From positions 1 through 64,000 of the forward strand of contig NZ_AUAA01000016.1 in NCBI RefSeq assembly GCF_000428485.1: a stretch of DNA of 64,000 nucleotides. Reading direction: 5' to 3'. Positions within the stretch are counted from its first letter, which is position 1. Each line of letters starts with the position of its first letter. Source of the DNA: Epilithonimonas tenax DSM 16811. GTDB lineage: Bacteria > Bacteroidota > Bacteroidia > Flavobacteriales > Weeksellaceae. Under the pieces are notes generated by a model. It saw only the letters and a program-made list of their open reading frames with translations. It was not told the origin of the DNA and did no database searches. Both the position numbers and the translations under genes were made by a program. Positions 7,596-17,480 of the stretch are shown in pieces.

Positions 7596-8981
7596 TTAAT
7601 TCAAATTATCAAAAGCAGGAATTCGGCCTTCCACAGCCACTTTGGCGGCGGTTAACGGACTTGCTAAAAGCGTTCTTGCACCTTGACCTTGTCGGCCTTC
7701 GAAGTTTCTGTTGGACGTGGAAACGCAATATTCACCTTCGGGGATTTTGTCATCATTCATTGCCAGACAGGCAGAACATCCCGGTTGACGGATTTGAAAA
7801 CCTGCATCATTAAAGACTTTATCCAATCCTTCCTCATAGATTTGTTCGGCTACTTTTTGCGAGCCTGGAACCAGCCAAGCCACAATATTGGCCGCTTTTT
7901 GTTTTCCTTTGACATAAGTTGCAGCAGAGCGGAAATCCTCAATCCTTGCATTGGTGCAACTTCCGATGAACACGTAATTTATTTTGATGTCTGAGGCAGA
8001 TTGTCCTGCACTCAGTCCCATATATTTCAGGGCTTTTTCTTCAGATTCGTTTTGGGTTGTGGGGATTTTAGAATCTATGGAAATTCCCATTCCGGGATTG
8101 GTTCCGTAAGTTATCATCGGATGGATATCTTCTGCGGAGAATTCAAATTCTTTGTCAAAAATGGCATCAGAATCGGATTTCAACGTTTTCCAATATTCGA
8201 CTTTCTCCGTCCATTCATCTCCTTTTGGTGCAAAGGTTTTGTCTTTTACATAGTCAAAAGTAGTTTTGTCCGGCGCCATCATCCCACCACGCGCTCCCAT
8301 TTCGATGCTCATATTGCAAACCGTCATTCGGCCTTCCATAGACATTTCTTCAAAGATATTGCCTGCATATTCACAGAAATATCCCGTTCCAGAATCCGTT
8401 CCGACTTTCGAAATAATATAAAGAATCACGTCTTTCGGCTGAACATCTTTATTGAGTTTCCCGTTTACAGAGACCCGCATCGATTTTGGTTTGTTCATCA
8501 ACAAACATTGGCTCGCAAAAACCTGCGCCACCTGACTTGTCCCAATTCCAAAAGCAATGGCACCAAATGCGCCGTGCGTAGATGTATGACTGTCACCACA
8601 GACAATGCTCATCCCGGGTTGCGTAATTCCCAACTCTGGTGCAATGATGTGGATGATGCCTTGATATTGATGACCAAGTCCGTACAACTCAATGTTATGT
8701 TTTTTGCAATTTTCTGTCAATTGCTGCACCTGTGTTCTGGATAATTGATCTCTGATTGGCAATTCCTGTCCCAAAGTTGGAACGTTGTGGTCAGCAGTTG
8801 CGACAATTTGATTTGGACGAAAAACTTCCAAACCTCTTGCTTCCAATTCCGCAAAAGCCTGTGGACTGGTGACTTCGTGGATCAAATGTTTGTCTATGTA
8901 GATCACTTCCGGTCCATCCGTAATGGTTTCTACCACGTGAGCATCCCAGACTTTATCAAATAATGTTTTGCTTGTGCTCAT
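7596..8981 (-). CDS. leuC: 3-isopropylmalate dehydratase large subunit
   Basis: A 461-residue aconitase-family subunit. The three 4Fe-4S ligand cysteines are present: Cys342 in [12 protein letters not shown], and Cys402 and Cys405 in [10 protein letters not shown]. Also seen are [10 protein letters not shown], the [23 protein letters not shown] motif, and the C-terminal [22 protein letters not shown]. Length and motifs fit the standard bacterial LeuC, not homoaconitase or the short archaeal type. It starts 3 nt after leuA, so translation is probably coupled. Confidence 0.96.
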   Translation of the reverse strand: MSTSKTLFDKVWDAHVVETITDGPEVIYIDKHLIHEVTSPQAFAELEARGLEVFRPNQIVATADHNVPTLGQELPIRDQLSRTQVQQLTENCKKHNIELYGLGHQYQGIIHIIAPELGITQPGMSIVCGDSHTSTHGAFGAIAFGIGTSQVAQVFASQCLLMNKPKSMRVSVNGKLNKDVQPKDVILYIISKVGTDSGTGYFCEYAGNIFEEMSMEGRMTVCNMSIEMGARGGMMAPDKTTFDYVKDKTFAPKGDEWTEKVEYWKTLKSDSDAIFDKEFEFSAEDIHPMITYGTNPGMGISIDSKIPTTQNESEEKALKYMGLSAGQSASDIKINYVFIGSCTNARIEDFRSAATYVKGKQKAANIVAWLVPGSQKVAEQIYEEGLDKVFNDAGFQIRQPGCSACLAMNDDKIPEGEYCVSTSNRNFEGRQGQGARTLLASPLTAAKVAVEGRIPAFDNLN

Positions 8982-8984
8982 TTT

Positions 8985-10148
8985 CTATCCTATTTTTTGG
9001 TTGAAGGATCTCATCATAAAACTTAGATCATCATTATTAATTTCTTTTTTGGTGTCGGCAATTTTCAAAAACTCCTGATACAAAAGATCCAACTCTATTT
9101 TTGTCACATCAAAACCGATATTCTTGAAACGGTAAGCCAGAGCAGAACGTCCACTTCTTGCGGTCAAAACAATAGAAGATTCATTGATGCCGACTTCTCT
9201 CGGGTCTATGATTTCGTAGGTTTCTCTGTTTTTGATGACACCATCTTGGTGAATCCCGGAACTGTGTGCAAAGGCATTAGAACCCACGATTGCTTTGTTC
9301 GGCTGAACAGGCATTCCCATCAATTCTGAAACCAGATCACTCATTTCGCTCAGCATTTTGGAATTGATATCCGTGAAAAAATCAAGCTCAGGATGCTGTC
9401 TGATGATCATCACCACTTCTTCCAACGCCGTATTTCCGGCACGTTCACCAAGCCCGTTGATGGTGCATTCGATTTGTCTGGCGCCGTTGATAATTCCTGA
9501 GATCGAATTGGCGGTTGCCATTCCTAGGTCGTTGTGACAATGGCAAGACAAAATAGCTTTATCTATATCTTTAACGTTTTCTCTCAGGTATTTAATTTTT
9601 CTTCCGTATTCTTCCGGCAGACAATAACCCGTTGTATCAGGAATATTAAGAACAGTTGCGCCAGCTTTGATGACTTCTTCACAAACTTTTGCCAGGAAAT
9701 CATTATCAGTTCTTCCTGCATCTTCCGCATAAAACTCGACGTCATCAACAAAATTCTTTGCGTATTTTACAGCTTCAATCGCTCGTTCCAAAACCTGCTC
9801 TCTTGTAGAATTAAATTTGAATCTGATGTGTGAATCAGAAGTTCCAATTCCTGTGTGAATACGTGGTCTTTTTGCATATTTCAAAGCTTCTGCAGCGACT
9901 TCAATATCTTTTTTGTTGGCTCTCGTCAGTCCGCAAACTTTCGCATATTTTACGATTTTCGAAATCTCCTGCACAGACTGAAAATCACCTGGACTGGAAA
10001 TTGGAAAGCCTGCTTCGATAATATCAACGCCAAGAAAATCGAGTTTCTCGGCTATAATAATTTTTTGTTCTGTATTGAGTTTACATCCGGGAACCTGCTC
10101 ACCATCTCTCAACGTCGTATCAAAAATTTCAATTTTTTCCGGATTCAT
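8985..10148 (-). CDS. leuA: 2-isopropylmalate synthase, short form without regulatory domain
   Basis: A 387-residue enzyme that condenses acetyl-CoA with 2-oxoisovalerate, the first committed step of leucine synthesis. The HMGL-like TIM barrel is complete: [13 protein letters not shown] (residues 9-21), [21 protein letters not shown], the metal-binding [20 protein letters not shown] and [13 protein letters not shown]. After the barrel there is only a short helical subdomain. The roughly 120-residue C-terminal LeuA dimer domain that carries leucine feedback inhibition in enzymes such as the Mycobacterium one is absent. A citramalate- or homocitrate-synthase role is unlikely because the other three leu genes follow. 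First gene of the operon, with a -7 box at 10178-10185. Confidence 0.93.
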   Translation of the reverse strand: MNPEKIEIFDTTLRDGEQVPGCKLNTEQKIIIAEKLDFLGVDIIEAGFPISSPGDFQSVQEISKIVKYAKVCGLTRANKKDIEVAAEALKYAKRPRIHTGIGTSDSHIRFKFNSTREQVLERAIEAVKYAKNFVDDVEFYAEDAGRTDNDFLAKVCEEVIKAGATVLNIPDTTGYCLPEEYGRKIKYLRENVKDIDKAILSCHCHNDLGMATANSISGIINGARQIECTINGLGERAGNTALEEVVMIIRQHPELDFFTDINSKMLSEMSDLVSELMGMPVQPNKAIVGSNAFAHSSGIHQDGVIKNRETYEIIDPREVGINESSIVLTARSGRSALAYRFKNIGFDVTKIELDLLYQEFLKIADTKKEINNDDLSFMMRSFNQKIG

Positions 10149-10177
10149 AATAAAGTTTTTTACCTAATTTTGATATT

Positions 10178-10185
10178 CAAAAGTA
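10178..10185 (-). promoter_or_regulatory. -7 box TACTTTTG for the leu operon
   Basis: Full TAnnTTTG match on the minus strand, 29 nt before the leuA ATG at 10148. No leader peptide with a Leu run and no T-box were found between box and start, so attenuation of those types is not supported. Confidence 0.5.
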
Positions 10186-10297
10186 GAATTTGATTGATGA
10201 TATCTGATTGATACTTTTTAAAAAATACAATATTCAATTCCTTTAAAATAATTGACAACAAATTAGTTATCAATGATTTATATATTTTAAATTTACA

Positions 10298-11833
10298 ATG
10301 TCAGAATTACAAAAAGATTTTTTATTTGTTCTCATCAAGTCACTTTCGACCTCAGAAAAGCGACAATTCAAATTGTATGTGAACCGACTGGGCATTAATG
10401 TTGACGCCAAATTTCTTTTGCTTTTTTCTGAACTGGACAAAATGAAAGCGTATAACGAGGAGGTGATTCTTGAGAAAAAAATATCGTCGAAACAGCAACT
10501 TTCTAATCTCAAAGCGCACCTTTATAAACAAATCCTGATCAGTCTGAGACTGAATCCTAGTCTTCAAAACAGCAGAATCCAATTGCGCGAACAGCTTGAT
10601 TTTGCAACGATTCTTTATCAAAAAGGTTTATACAAACAAGCTTTGAAAATCCTTGATAAAGCCAAACAATCTGCATTGGATTTAGACGAAAAAAGCATCG
10701 CTTCCGAAATCATTGAACTTGAAAAAGTCATTGAATCCCAATTCATTACAAGAAGTATTGATGGACGGGCAGATGAATTAATTCTGCAATCGACTGAAAT
10801 CAATAAACAAAATAGTTACGCCACGCAACTTTCCAATTTATCTTTGAAATTGTACAGTGAAATGCTGACACATGGTTATATTAAAAATGACGAAGACCGA
10901 GATAAAATCCTGGATTTGTTTGATAAGAAAGTCAAAAAAATTGATCTCAACAAACTTAATTTCACAGAGAAACTTTGGTATTTTAAAGCGCACGTCTGGA
11001 AAAATCAGCTTTTGCAGGATTACAAATACACCTTGAAATACGCGTATCAATGGGTAGAATTGTTTCACAACAATCCTGAAATGATAAAAAACCATCCGGT
11101 CTGGTACATCAAAGGAAATACTTATCTATTCAAAATTTTGTTTCTGTATGGCAACATTAAAAGGATTGAAGAAAGTTTTGAGAAGTTTAGTCGCGTTGTA
11201 AAATCGGACACTTTTATTCATAATGAGAATTCGCAATCGTTGATTTTCCTTAATTATTATAACACCAAAATGAATCTTTATTTCATCAAAGGAGATTTTT
11301 TCGGTGGCACAAAGATGATTCCCGAACTGGAATTAAAAATGGAAAAACACCGCGACAAGATAGATGAACATCATTTTCTCATCCTTTTCTTGAAAATCGC
11401 ATCGATGTATTTTGGCAGTAAACAATATCAAAACACCATTAAATACGGTTTGAAAATCATTAATTCAAAAGGAAATATTCAGGAGGATTTGCTTTTCCAC
11501 ACAAGGATTTTGATTCTGATGGCGAAATTTGAAGCTGGTTTTGATGACGATTATGATGACTTTGTGAAAAGCACAATTAAGTTTGTGAAAAAGATGAAAA
11601 ATCCCGGCGATTTGCATTTTAAAATTGTTGATTTCTTTAAAAAAATCAATGACCAAAATGCCAACGCGCAACTTTCAACTTTCGAGGAATTTGAAAAACA
11701 TCTTCAGGAATCAGAAAAAAACAGATACGACAAAAGAACGCTCGTCTATATCGACATCCACGGCTGGGTAAAATCGAAAGTCAGAAATGTAGATGTCATC
11801 GAGATTATAAAAGAGAAAGTTAAGCTAAAATAA
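10298..11833 (+). CDS. helical repeat protein of unknown function (511 aa)
   Basis: Not recognised as a named family. A soluble protein, almost entirely helical, rich in Lys, Leu, Phe and Tyr, without signal peptide or membrane segment. Several stretches look like divergent TPR helices, for example [28 protein letters not shown], and the regularly spaced aromatic helices in the middle and C-terminal half ([30 protein letters not shown]). The N-terminal [29 protein letters not shown] is a compact conserved-looking helical unit. Similar large TPR-like hypothetical proteins are common in Flavobacteriia. It lies divergent from leuA and 56 nt upstream of thrS, which has its own promoter, so a link to either is not implied. 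Confidence 0.7.
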   Translation: MSELQKDFLFVLIKSLSTSEKRQFKLYVNRLGINVDAKFLLLFSELDKMKAYNEEVILEKKISSKQQLSNLKAHLYKQILISLRLNPSLQNSRIQLREQLDFATILYQKGLYKQALKILDKAKQSALDLDEKSIASEIIELEKVIESQFITRSIDGRADELILQSTEINKQNSYATQLSNLSLKLYSEMLTHGYIKNDEDRDKILDLFDKKVKKIDLNKLNFTEKLWYFKAHVWKNQLLQDYKYTLKYAYQWVELFHNNPEMIKNHPVWYIKGNTYLFKILFLYGNIKRIEESFEKFSRVVKSDTFIHNENSQSLIFLNYYNTKMNLYFIKGDFFGGTKMIPELELKMEKHRDKIDEHHFLILFLKIASMYFGSKQYQNTIKYGLKIINSKGNIQEDLLFHTRILILMAKFEAGFDDDYDDFVKSTIKFVKKMKNPGDLHFKIVDFFKKINDQNANAQLSTFEEFEKHLQESEKNRYDKRTLVYIDIHGWVKSKVRNVDVIEIIKEKVKLK

Positions 11834-11859
11834 ATCCGGTTTTTTCTTTAAAAAATCAC

Positions 11860-11867
11860 TATTTTTG
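11860..11867 (+). promoter_or_regulatory. -7 box TATTTTTG for thrS
   Basis: TAnnTTTG match followed by CA, 22 nt before the thrS ATG, in the short gap after the helical protein gene. Confidence 0.6.
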
Positions 11868-11889
11868 CATCCTAAAAATTTCAGTCATA

Positions 11890-13833
11890 ATGCTAAAAAT
11901 TACGCTTCCTGATGGCAGCATCAGAGAATATGAAGGAGCAGTTACTCCACTACAAGTTGCACTAAGTATCAGTGACGGTTTGGCAAGAAACACCATTTCT
12001 GCCGTCGTAAATGGAAAACAGACAGAAGTAGACACCACGATAACGGAGGATTCTACAGTGCAACTACTGACGTGGAATGACGATATGGGGAAAAAAGCAT
12101 TCTGGCATTCTTCTGCTCACTTGCTGGCTCAGGCGATTATGGATTTTTATCCGGAAGCCAAGCTGACAATCGGGCCTGCAATCGCAAACGGATTCTATTA
12201 TGATGTAGATTTCGGAGGAGAGCCTTTGTCTGAAAAAGACTTCGAAAAACTGGAAAAGAAAATCTTAGAGAATGCGAAGAAAAATTCGACTTTCAACCTT
12301 CGTGAAGTTTCCAAAGCCGACGCACTGAAAGAATATGCAGACAATCCTTTCAAAACCGAATTGATTGAAAACCTTCCTGATGGCGAAATCACTTTCGTGA
12401 CGCACGACAACTTCACAGACCTTTGTAGAGGTGGACACATCCCATCAACCGGAATCGTAAAAGCTGTAAAAATATTAAACGCAGCCGGCGCTTACTGGCG
12501 AGGTGACGAGAAAAACCCACAGCTAACAAGAGTTTACGGAATCTCTTTTCCTAAACAAAAAGAACTGACAGAATATCTTGAAAGACTGGAGGAAGCCAAA
12601 AGAAGAGACCACAGAAAACTCGGGAAAGAATTGGGAATTTTCGCCTTCTCAGAAAAAGTGGGTGCAGGACTTCCACTTTGGTTGCCAAAAGGTGCTGCTC
12701 TTAGAAAAAAATTAGAAGAATTCCTTTCCAAAGCTCAGAAAAAACAGGGTTATGAATTCGTGATTTCGCCACATATTGGAGCGAAAGAACTGTATGTCAC
12801 TTCTGGACATTGGGACAAATATGGCGCAGATAGTTTCCAGCCCATCAAAACGCCTAATGAAGGTGAAGAGTTTTTATTAAAACCAATGAACTGTCCGCAC
12901 CACTGCGAGATTTACAAGGCACAACAATGGTCTTACAAAGATTTGCCGAAGCGTTATGCGGAATTTGGGACCGTTTACAGATATGAACAATCCGGAGAGT
13001 TGCACGGCCTGACGAGAGTTCGTGGCTTTACCCAAGATGATGCGCACCTTTTCTGTACGCCAGACCAGTTGTTGCAGGAATTCGAAAAAGTAATTGACTT
13101 GGTATTATATGTTTTCGGATCACTTGGATTTGCTGATTTTACAGCTCAAATCTCGTTAAGAGATAAAGAAAACAGAGACAAATATATCGGTTCCGATGAG
13201 AACTGGGAAAAAGCTGAAAACGCCATTGTAACGGCTGCCAAAGCAAAAGGTCTGAAAACGGTAACCGAATATGGTGAAGCGGCTTTCTACGGTCCTAAGC
13301 TGGACTTTATGGTAAAAGATGCGTTGGGAAGAAGCTGGCAATTGGGTACCATTCAGGTAGATTACAATTTACCGGAAAGATTCGACCTTTGGTACAACGG
13401 AAGCGACAACGAAAAGCACAGACCAGTGATGATTCACAGAGCACCGTTTGGTTCTATGGAACGATTCATTGCGATATTAATTGAGAATACCGCAGGAGAT
13501 TTTCCACTTTGGCTGAGTCCGGAACAGTTCACAATTTTGCCAATCAGCGAAAAATATTCAGATTATGCAAAAAAAGTTTCAGAATCATTGGAAATTCACG
13601 ATATTTGCGGATTGATTGACGACAGAAACGAGAAAACGGGTAAGAAAATCCGGGATGCCGAATTGAAAAAGTTACCATTTATGCTTATTGTAGGTGAGAA
13701 CGAGGAAAATAACGGTACGATTTCTGTAAGAAGAAGAGGCGAAGGTGATTTGGGAGAAATGACGGTAGATGCGTTTATCACCTACTTTAAACAAGAAGCA
13801 AAACCAGCATTTGACTTAGGAGCCAACCAATAA
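11890..13833 (+). CDS. thrS: threonyl-tRNA synthetase
   Basis: A 647-residue class II synthetase charging tRNA-Thr. Domains in order: N-terminal TGS domain (about 1-60), editing domain with the H73SSAH77 motif and the [10 protein letters not shown] segment, then the catalytic core with [13 protein letters not shown], the zinc-binding [10 protein letters not shown], motif 2 ([32 protein letters not shown]) and motif 3 ([23 protein letters not shown]), and a C-terminal anticodon-binding domain ([12 protein letters not shown] through [13 protein letters not shown]). Length and order are standard. It is followed by infC, rpmI and rplT, the widespread thrS-infC-rpmI-rplT arrangement. Confidence 0.97.
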   Translation: MLKITLPDGSIREYEGAVTPLQVALSISDGLARNTISAVVNGKQTEVDTTITEDSTVQLLTWNDDMGKKAFWHSSAHLLAQAIMDFYPEAKLTIGPAIANGFYYDVDFGGEPLSEKDFEKLEKKILENAKKNSTFNLREVSKADALKEYADNPFKTELIENLPDGEITFVTHDNFTDLCRGGHIPSTGIVKAVKILNAAGAYWRGDEKNPQLTRVYGISFPKQKELTEYLERLEEAKRRDHRKLGKELGIFAFSEKVGAGLPLWLPKGAALRKKLEEFLSKAQKKQGYEFVISPHIGAKELYVTSGHWDKYGADSFQPIKTPNEGEEFLLKPMNCPHHCEIYKAQQWSYKDLPKRYAEFGTVYRYEQSGELHGLTRVRGFTQDDAHLFCTPDQLLQEFEKVIDLVLYVFGSLGFADFTAQISLRDKENRDKYIGSDENWEKAENAIVTAAKAKGLKTVTEYGEAAFYGPKLDFMVKDALGRSWQLGTIQVDYNLPERFDLWYNGSDNEKHRPVMIHRAPFGSMERFIAILIENTAGDFPLWLSPEQFTILPISEKYSDYAKKVSESLEIHDICGLIDDRNEKTGKKIRDAELKKLPFMLIVGENEENNGTISVRRRGEGDLGEMTVDAFITYFKQEAKPAFDLGANQ

Positions 13834-13868
13834 GCCAACACTAATTATTAATTTTAAAATTTAAAACC

Positions 13869-14432
13869 ATAGCACTAAAAAGAAACAACAGCAGAGGCCC
13901 GATGAGACGTCCAGTCCAAGAAGACCTCCATCAAATTAACGGTAAAATTCGTGCCAACGAGGTACGTCTTGTTGGTGACAACGTAGAACCGGGAGTTTAT
14001 CCTTTATCAAAAGCTTTAGAAATTGCAAGAGAACAAGAGTTGGATCTTGTGGTGATTTCTGATAAAGCTGAGCCTTATATTTCTCGTATCCTGGATTATA
14101 AAAAATTCCTGTACGAGCAAAAGAAGAAAACCAAAGAGCTAAAAGCGAAGCAGGTAAAAGTGGTTGTAAAAGAGATCAGATTTGGGCCTCAGACCGATGA
14201 CCACGATTATGACTTCAAGAAAAAGCACGCAGAAAAATTCTTAGAAGAAGGTTCTAAACTGAAAACTTATGTTTTCTTCAAAGGACGTTCTATCATCTTT
14301 AAAGATCAGGGAGAAATCCTTCTTTTGAAACTTGCCCAGGATCTGGAGCACGTTGGCAAAGTAGATCAGCTTCCTAAGCTTGAAGGAAAAAGAATGATTA
14401 TGATGATGAGCCCTAAGAAGCCGGCTAAATAA
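13869..14432 (+). CDS. infC: translation initiation factor IF-3, probable AUA start
   Basis: IF-3 binds the 30S subunit and controls initiator selection. The two domains are clear: N-terminal [30 protein letters not shown], a lysine-rich linker ([44 protein letters not shown]), and C-terminal [25 protein letters not shown]. The first ATG is at 13902. In-frame codons upstream from an ATA at 13869 encode [10 protein letters not shown], which matches the basic N-terminal tail of flavobacterial IF-3 as I recall it, so the true start is probably the ATA. Rare start codons at infC are a known autoregulatory device (AUU in E. coli). If ATG is the start, the protein is 176 residues; from ATA it is 187. 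Confidence 0.85.
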   Translation: MALKRNNSRGPMRRPVQEDLHQINGKIRANEVRLVGDNVEPGVYPLSKALEIAREQELDLVVISDKAEPYISRILDYKKFLYEQKKKTKELKAKQVKVVVKEIRFGPQTDDHDYDFKKKHAEKFLEEGSKLKTYVFFKGRSIIFKDQGEILLLKLAQDLEHVGKVDQLPKLEGKRMIMMMSPKKPAK

Positions 14433-14457
14433 CATTGACCAATTCACATTTACATAT

Positions 14458-14487
14458 AAAACCTCGAATTAATTTTTGAGGTTTTTT
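14458..14487 (+). terminator. Terminator-like hairpin after infC
   Basis: AAAACCTC (14458-14465) pairs with GAGGTTTT (14478-14485) and continues into T. The following ribosomal protein genes have their own -7 box. Confidence 0.7.
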
Positions 14488-14561
14488 GGTGTTATGCTCT
14501 TATTCATACCATCGTAAAATCAAAACACAAATTTTACCATCTGAGTTTCAGATTTTTTTTG

Positions 14562-14569
14562 TAATTTTG
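14562..14569 (+). promoter_or_regulatory. -7 box TAATTTTG for rpmI-rplT
   Basis: TAnnTTTG match 72 nt upstream of rpmI, leaving an untranslated leader of roughly 65 nt. Confidence 0.5.
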
Positions 14570-14641
14570 CAAACTATTATTCTTAGATATATTTAGGAAT
14601 AACAAAATAGATATTGATAACAAAACATAAAAAGCAAAACA

Positions 14642-14839
14642 ATGCCAAAATTAAAAACGAAATCAGGTGCTAAAAAGCGTTTTGCTCTTACCGGAACCGG
14701 AAAGATCAAAAGAAAAGGTGCTTTCAAAAGCCACATCTTGACAAAGAAAGAAACTAAGCAAAAGAGAAATCTAACGCAAACTTCTTACGTTGCAGAAGTG
14801 GACAAGAAAAGTGTACTACGTCAATTAGCGTTAAGATAG
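14642..14839 (+). CDS. rpmI: 50S ribosomal protein L35
   Basis: A 65-residue basic protein beginning [36 protein letters not shown], the L35 signature. It belongs to the large subunit and is encoded with L20 after infC, as in most bacteria. The C-terminal [12 protein letters not shown] is also typical. Confidence 0.96.
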   Translation: MPKLKTKSGAKKRFALTGTGKIKRKGAFKSHILTKKETKQKRNLTQTSYVAEVDKKSVLRQLALR

Positions 14840-14964
14840 TTTTTATAAATCTCATTCGGTTTATAGGAATTAAACAATTCAAAAATTAACCCTGAAACGG
14901 TGCACCTAAGAGAATTATTATTTAAGTATAAAATTCCGCCCTTTTCAAAAAAACAATTTAAATT

Positions 14965-15309
14965 ATGCCAAGATCAGTAAATTCTGTAGCGTCTAGAGCG
15001 CGTAGAAAAAAAGTTTTAAAAAAGGCTAAAGGTTTTTTCGGTAGAAGAAAGAACGTTTGGACTGTAGCAAAAAATGCGGTAGAAAAAGCAATGTCTTATG
15101 CTTACCGTGGTAGAAAAGAGAAAAAAAGAAGTTTCAGAAGCCTTTGGGTAATGCGTATCAACGCAGGAGCCAGAGAACACGGATTGACTTACTCTCAGTT
15201 TATGGGAGCTCTTAAGAAAAACAACATCGAGCTAAACAGAAAAGTTCTTGCAGATCTTGCAATGAATCATCCAGAAGCTTTCAAAGCTGTTGTAGATCAA
15301 GTAAAATAA
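14965..15309 (+). CDS. rplT: 50S ribosomal protein L20
   Basis: A 114-residue basic protein starting [30 protein letters not shown], with the long N-terminal basic helix and the globular C-terminal part ([41 protein letters not shown]). L20 is essential for 50S assembly and in other phyla represses its own operon by binding mRNA. The 125-nt gap after rpmI is unusually long for this pair and contains the 8-bp palindrome GGTGCACC at 14899-14906, so a leader structure is possible but unproven. Confidence 0.96.
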   Translation: MPRSVNSVASRARRKKVLKKAKGFFGRRKNVWTVAKNAVEKAMSYAYRGRKEKKRSFRSLWVMRINAGAREHGLTYSQFMGALKKNNIELNRKVLADLAMNHPEAFKAVVDQVK

Positions 15310-15333
15310 TTACAAATCTTTGTTATCAATATA

Positions 15334-15362
15334 AAATCCTGAGGAATCCTCAGGATTTTTTT
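15334..15362 (+). terminator. Rho-independent terminator after rplT
   Basis: AAATCCTGAGG faces CCTCAGGATTT almost directly, followed by eight or more T. Confidence 0.85.
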
Positions 15363-15370
15363 TATTTTTG
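15363..15370 (+). promoter_or_regulatory. -7 box TATTTTTG joined to the rplT terminator tail
   Basis: TAnnTTTG match lying directly in the T-rich tail of the rplT terminator and 15 nt before the ATG at 15386. It excludes a TTG start at 15368. Confidence 0.55.
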
Positions 15371-15385
15371 CTAAAATTATTATTA

Positions 15386-16573
15386 ATGATAAAAAAATAC
15401 ATCCGTTTATTTCTTTTTTTGGCAACTGCTCATTTTACACAAGCTCAAACTTTTATCCAGGCCTATCAGGACAGAGCTAATAAAGTTTCCCAAGTCAACG
15501 TTAACACTTATCTTCAGGAGTTCGAAGCTTTGGGTGTCAAAAAAACCGGAACAACTCAAAATACAAACGCTTTCAATTGGATCAGGAACAAATACACATC
15601 TTTCGGCTATACCACTGCTCATTTCCAGGAACATGCCTGGACAAGCAGTGGTTTTTCTTCCAAAAATTTTATTGTTACAAAAACAGGAACGCTTTATCCT
15701 AATAAATTTGTGATCGTGTGCGGCCATTTCGATTCTATTAATGGACCGGGAACCAATGATAATGGAAGCGGCACCGCCATCATTCTGGAACTGGCTCGTA
15801 TCCTGAAAGATGTCCCAACAGATTATTCTATCAAGTTCATTCATTTTTCCGGTGAAGAACAAGGACTTCTGGGAAGCTCCAGATATGTTTCGCAAATCGT
15901 AAACGGCACCAGTCCGAAAATGGACATCAAAGTCGTCGTGAATCTGGACCAAGTAGGTGGATTGGCCACAAAATCTAATACTAAAATCTATTGTGACAAA
16001 GATCTGAGCAATCCAACGTCTAATAACGCTGCTGCGGCATTAGCAGTGCAGGAACTGGCAAACTGCACCACATTATACGCTCCACTGGGTGTAGATTTTG
16101 ATCCGGCAGAAAGTACAGATTACGTCCCTTTTCAGCAAAATGGTGAAATCATCACTGGATTTTGGGAATATGAAGGCGGCTACAACAATCCTTTTGTCCA
16201 CACAGCAAATGATCTTTATGTCAATATGGATCCTGTTTATGTATACAAAGTGGGCAAAGCTGCAGTTGGCGCCATCCAGCATTTTTCGGTAGCTTCTACA
16301 ACGGCTCTGGCAGTAGAAGACATTTCAATTTCAAAAATATTGGAATCTGTAGAATTCTATCCAAATCCGGCGAATAGTATTTTGAATTTAAAAATGATGG
16401 ATAATGCCTCAAAAACTTTCCTATTTGAAATAACAGACATGAGCGGAAGTCAGATATTGATGACCAAACAGAACACAAACACTATTGACATTTCATATCT
16501 AAAACCTGGCGTTTATCTTGGAACTATAACGATGGAACATGAAAAAGTCACTAGAAAAATTATGATTGAGTAA
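15386..16573 (+). CDS. secreted M28-family zinc aminopeptidase with T9SS sorting domain
   Basis: A 395-residue exported metallopeptidase. The signal peptide is MIKKYIRLFLFLATAHFTQAQ. The M28 two-zinc site can be followed: His and Asp in VIVCGHFDS, Asp in GPGTNDNGSGTA, the Glu pair in FSGEEQGLLGS, Asp in VVNLDQVGG, and the final His in NPFVHTANDLY. From about residue 325 a type A T9SS C-terminal domain follows (VEFYPNPANSILNLKM, then ITDMSGSQI and LKPGVYLGTI), which directs the protein through the type IX system to the cell surface. The ATG at 15386 follows the -7 box at 15363-15370. Probably a nutrient-scavenging aminopeptidase. Confidence 0.9.
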   Translation: MIKKYIRLFLFLATAHFTQAQTFIQAYQDRANKVSQVNVNTYLQEFEALGVKKTGTTQNTNAFNWIRNKYTSFGYTTAHFQEHAWTSSGFSSKNFIVTKTGTLYPNKFVIVCGHFDSINGPGTNDNGSGTAIILELARILKDVPTDYSIKFIHFSGEEQGLLGSSRYVSQIVNGTSPKMDIKVVVNLDQVGGLATKSNTKIYCDKDLSNPTSNNAAAALAVQELANCTTLYAPLGVDFDPAESTDYVPFQQNGEIITGFWEYEGGYNNPFVHTANDLYVNMDPVYVYKVGKAAVGAIQHFSVASTTALAVEDISISKILESVEFYPNPANSILNLKMMDNASKTFLFEITDMSGSQILMTKQNTNTIDISYLKPGVYLGTITMEHEKVTRKIMIE

Positions 16574-16596
16574 GTAAAACCCTCATACCAAACATA

Positions 16597-16627
16597 AATC
16601 CTGAGAATGATCTTGGGATTTTTTTAT
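16597..16627 (+). terminator. Rho-independent terminator
   Basis: AATCCTGAGA pairs with TCTTGGGATT (two G-U pairs), followed by T7. Confidence 0.7.
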
Positions 16628-16712
16628 TTTCATTAAAGGGGATTGTGATTGTCCTTTATTCATCATACGACTTATTTTCACCACAAGGAACTCGAAGAGA
16701 AGGTTTTAATTT

Positions 16713-16760
16713 TATCAAAATGATTCCCGACCCTAAAAGGCGTAATTTTGACGAAATTTT
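16713..16760. repeat. Degraded copy of the 1480-1561 repeat
   Basis: Reads TATCAAAATGATTCCCGACC, then CTAAAAGGCGTAATTTTGACG, colinear with the left part of the repeat near 1480-1522. The right arm is missing, so the long hairpin cannot form here. The small plus-strand ORF over this region is repeat sequence. Confidence 0.6.
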
Positions 16761-16848
16761 CAAGGCATTTTTCCAATTGGTTTTTTTGATGGCGTCCACT
16801 CTATATTTAAAAAAGAATCAATTAAAAATGATAACACTTTACAAACAT

Positions 16849-17457
16849 CTATAATTCCCGAATTTGACGAAAGGTAAGATTGATCCGCGGTTTCATCTGC
16901 TGCCCTGATTTGGCGATCCGATGTTCCCATTGCCTCTGCAGATCACCTTTCATGACAAGCAGTGAGCCGTGCTGGAGCGGCAGACTGTATTTGTTTTGAT
17001 GATTATCCATTTTCCGGAAATCAAAATTCCTGACTTGCCCAAAACTGACCGACGCGATAACCGGACGGTTTCCCAATTCACTTTCCTTATCCCGATGCCA
17101 GGCTACAGAATCGTTCCCGTCTCTATAAAAATTGAGCAATACAGAATTAAATTGATGCCCCGTCAATTTTTGAATTTTAAATTTCAAACCTAAAAGATCC
17201 GGCGTCCAAGCATTGACACTGAAGTCGTTGCCTCCCAGATGGTAAGACTTGTCATGATCACCATACCAAGCCGTCAGACGTGGGGTCAAAACTTCTTTAT
17301 CATATATTTTTTGCGTCCTTTGTTTCCAAGGAACAGTCTCTATCAATTTTTTTTCAAGTCTGGTGGCCTTCTCCTCAGACAAGAAGTGTTCGGTATAATC
17401 CAATAGCTCTGTCGGAAATTGGTAATAATCGCCTGCATCGAATAAACTGAGTTGCAT
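16849..17457 (-). CDS. alkB: AlkB-like 2-oxoglutarate/Fe(II) dioxygenase
   Basis: A 202-residue DNA/RNA dealkylase: it oxidises 1-methyladenine and 3-methylcytosine lesions using Fe(II), oxygen and 2-oxoglutarate. The iron ligands are His121 and Asp123 (AWHRDKE) and His179 (WEHRIAK); the 2-oxoglutarate-binding Arg191 and Arg197 lie in KPRINLTFRQI. Other family marks are TPRLTAWYGD and FNSVLLNFYRDGNDSVAWH. It begins 23 nt after the S24-type regulator on the same strand, with no promoter between them, so it is probably transcribed with that regulator. This puts it under the same control as the divergent polymerase genes. Confidence 0.88.
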   Translation of the reverse strand: MQLSLFDAGDYYQFPTELLDYTEHFLSEEKATRLEKKLIETVPWKQRTQKIYDKEVLTPRLTAWYGDHDKSYHLGGNDFSVNAWTPDLLGLKFKIQKLTGHQFNSVLLNFYRDGNDSVAWHRDKESELGNRPVIASVSFGQVRNFDFRKMDNHQNKYSLPLQHGSLLVMKGDLQRQWEHRIAKSGQQMKPRINLTFRQIREL

Positions 17458-17480
17458 ATAGGTATTAAATATTTTAAAAT

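Noticed and set aside
8001-8744. Plus-strand ORF of 247 codons inside leuC
   Set aside because: It is the antisense shadow of a well-conserved gene; the translation shows no domain or plausible start context.
10149-10297. T-box or leucine leader peptide upstream of leuA
   Set aside because: No Leu-codon run, no specifier-like stem and no T-box sequence were found in the gap.
16645-16854. Plus-strand ORF of 69 codons after the M28 peptidase
   Set aside because: It lies over the degraded repeat copy and has no conserved features.
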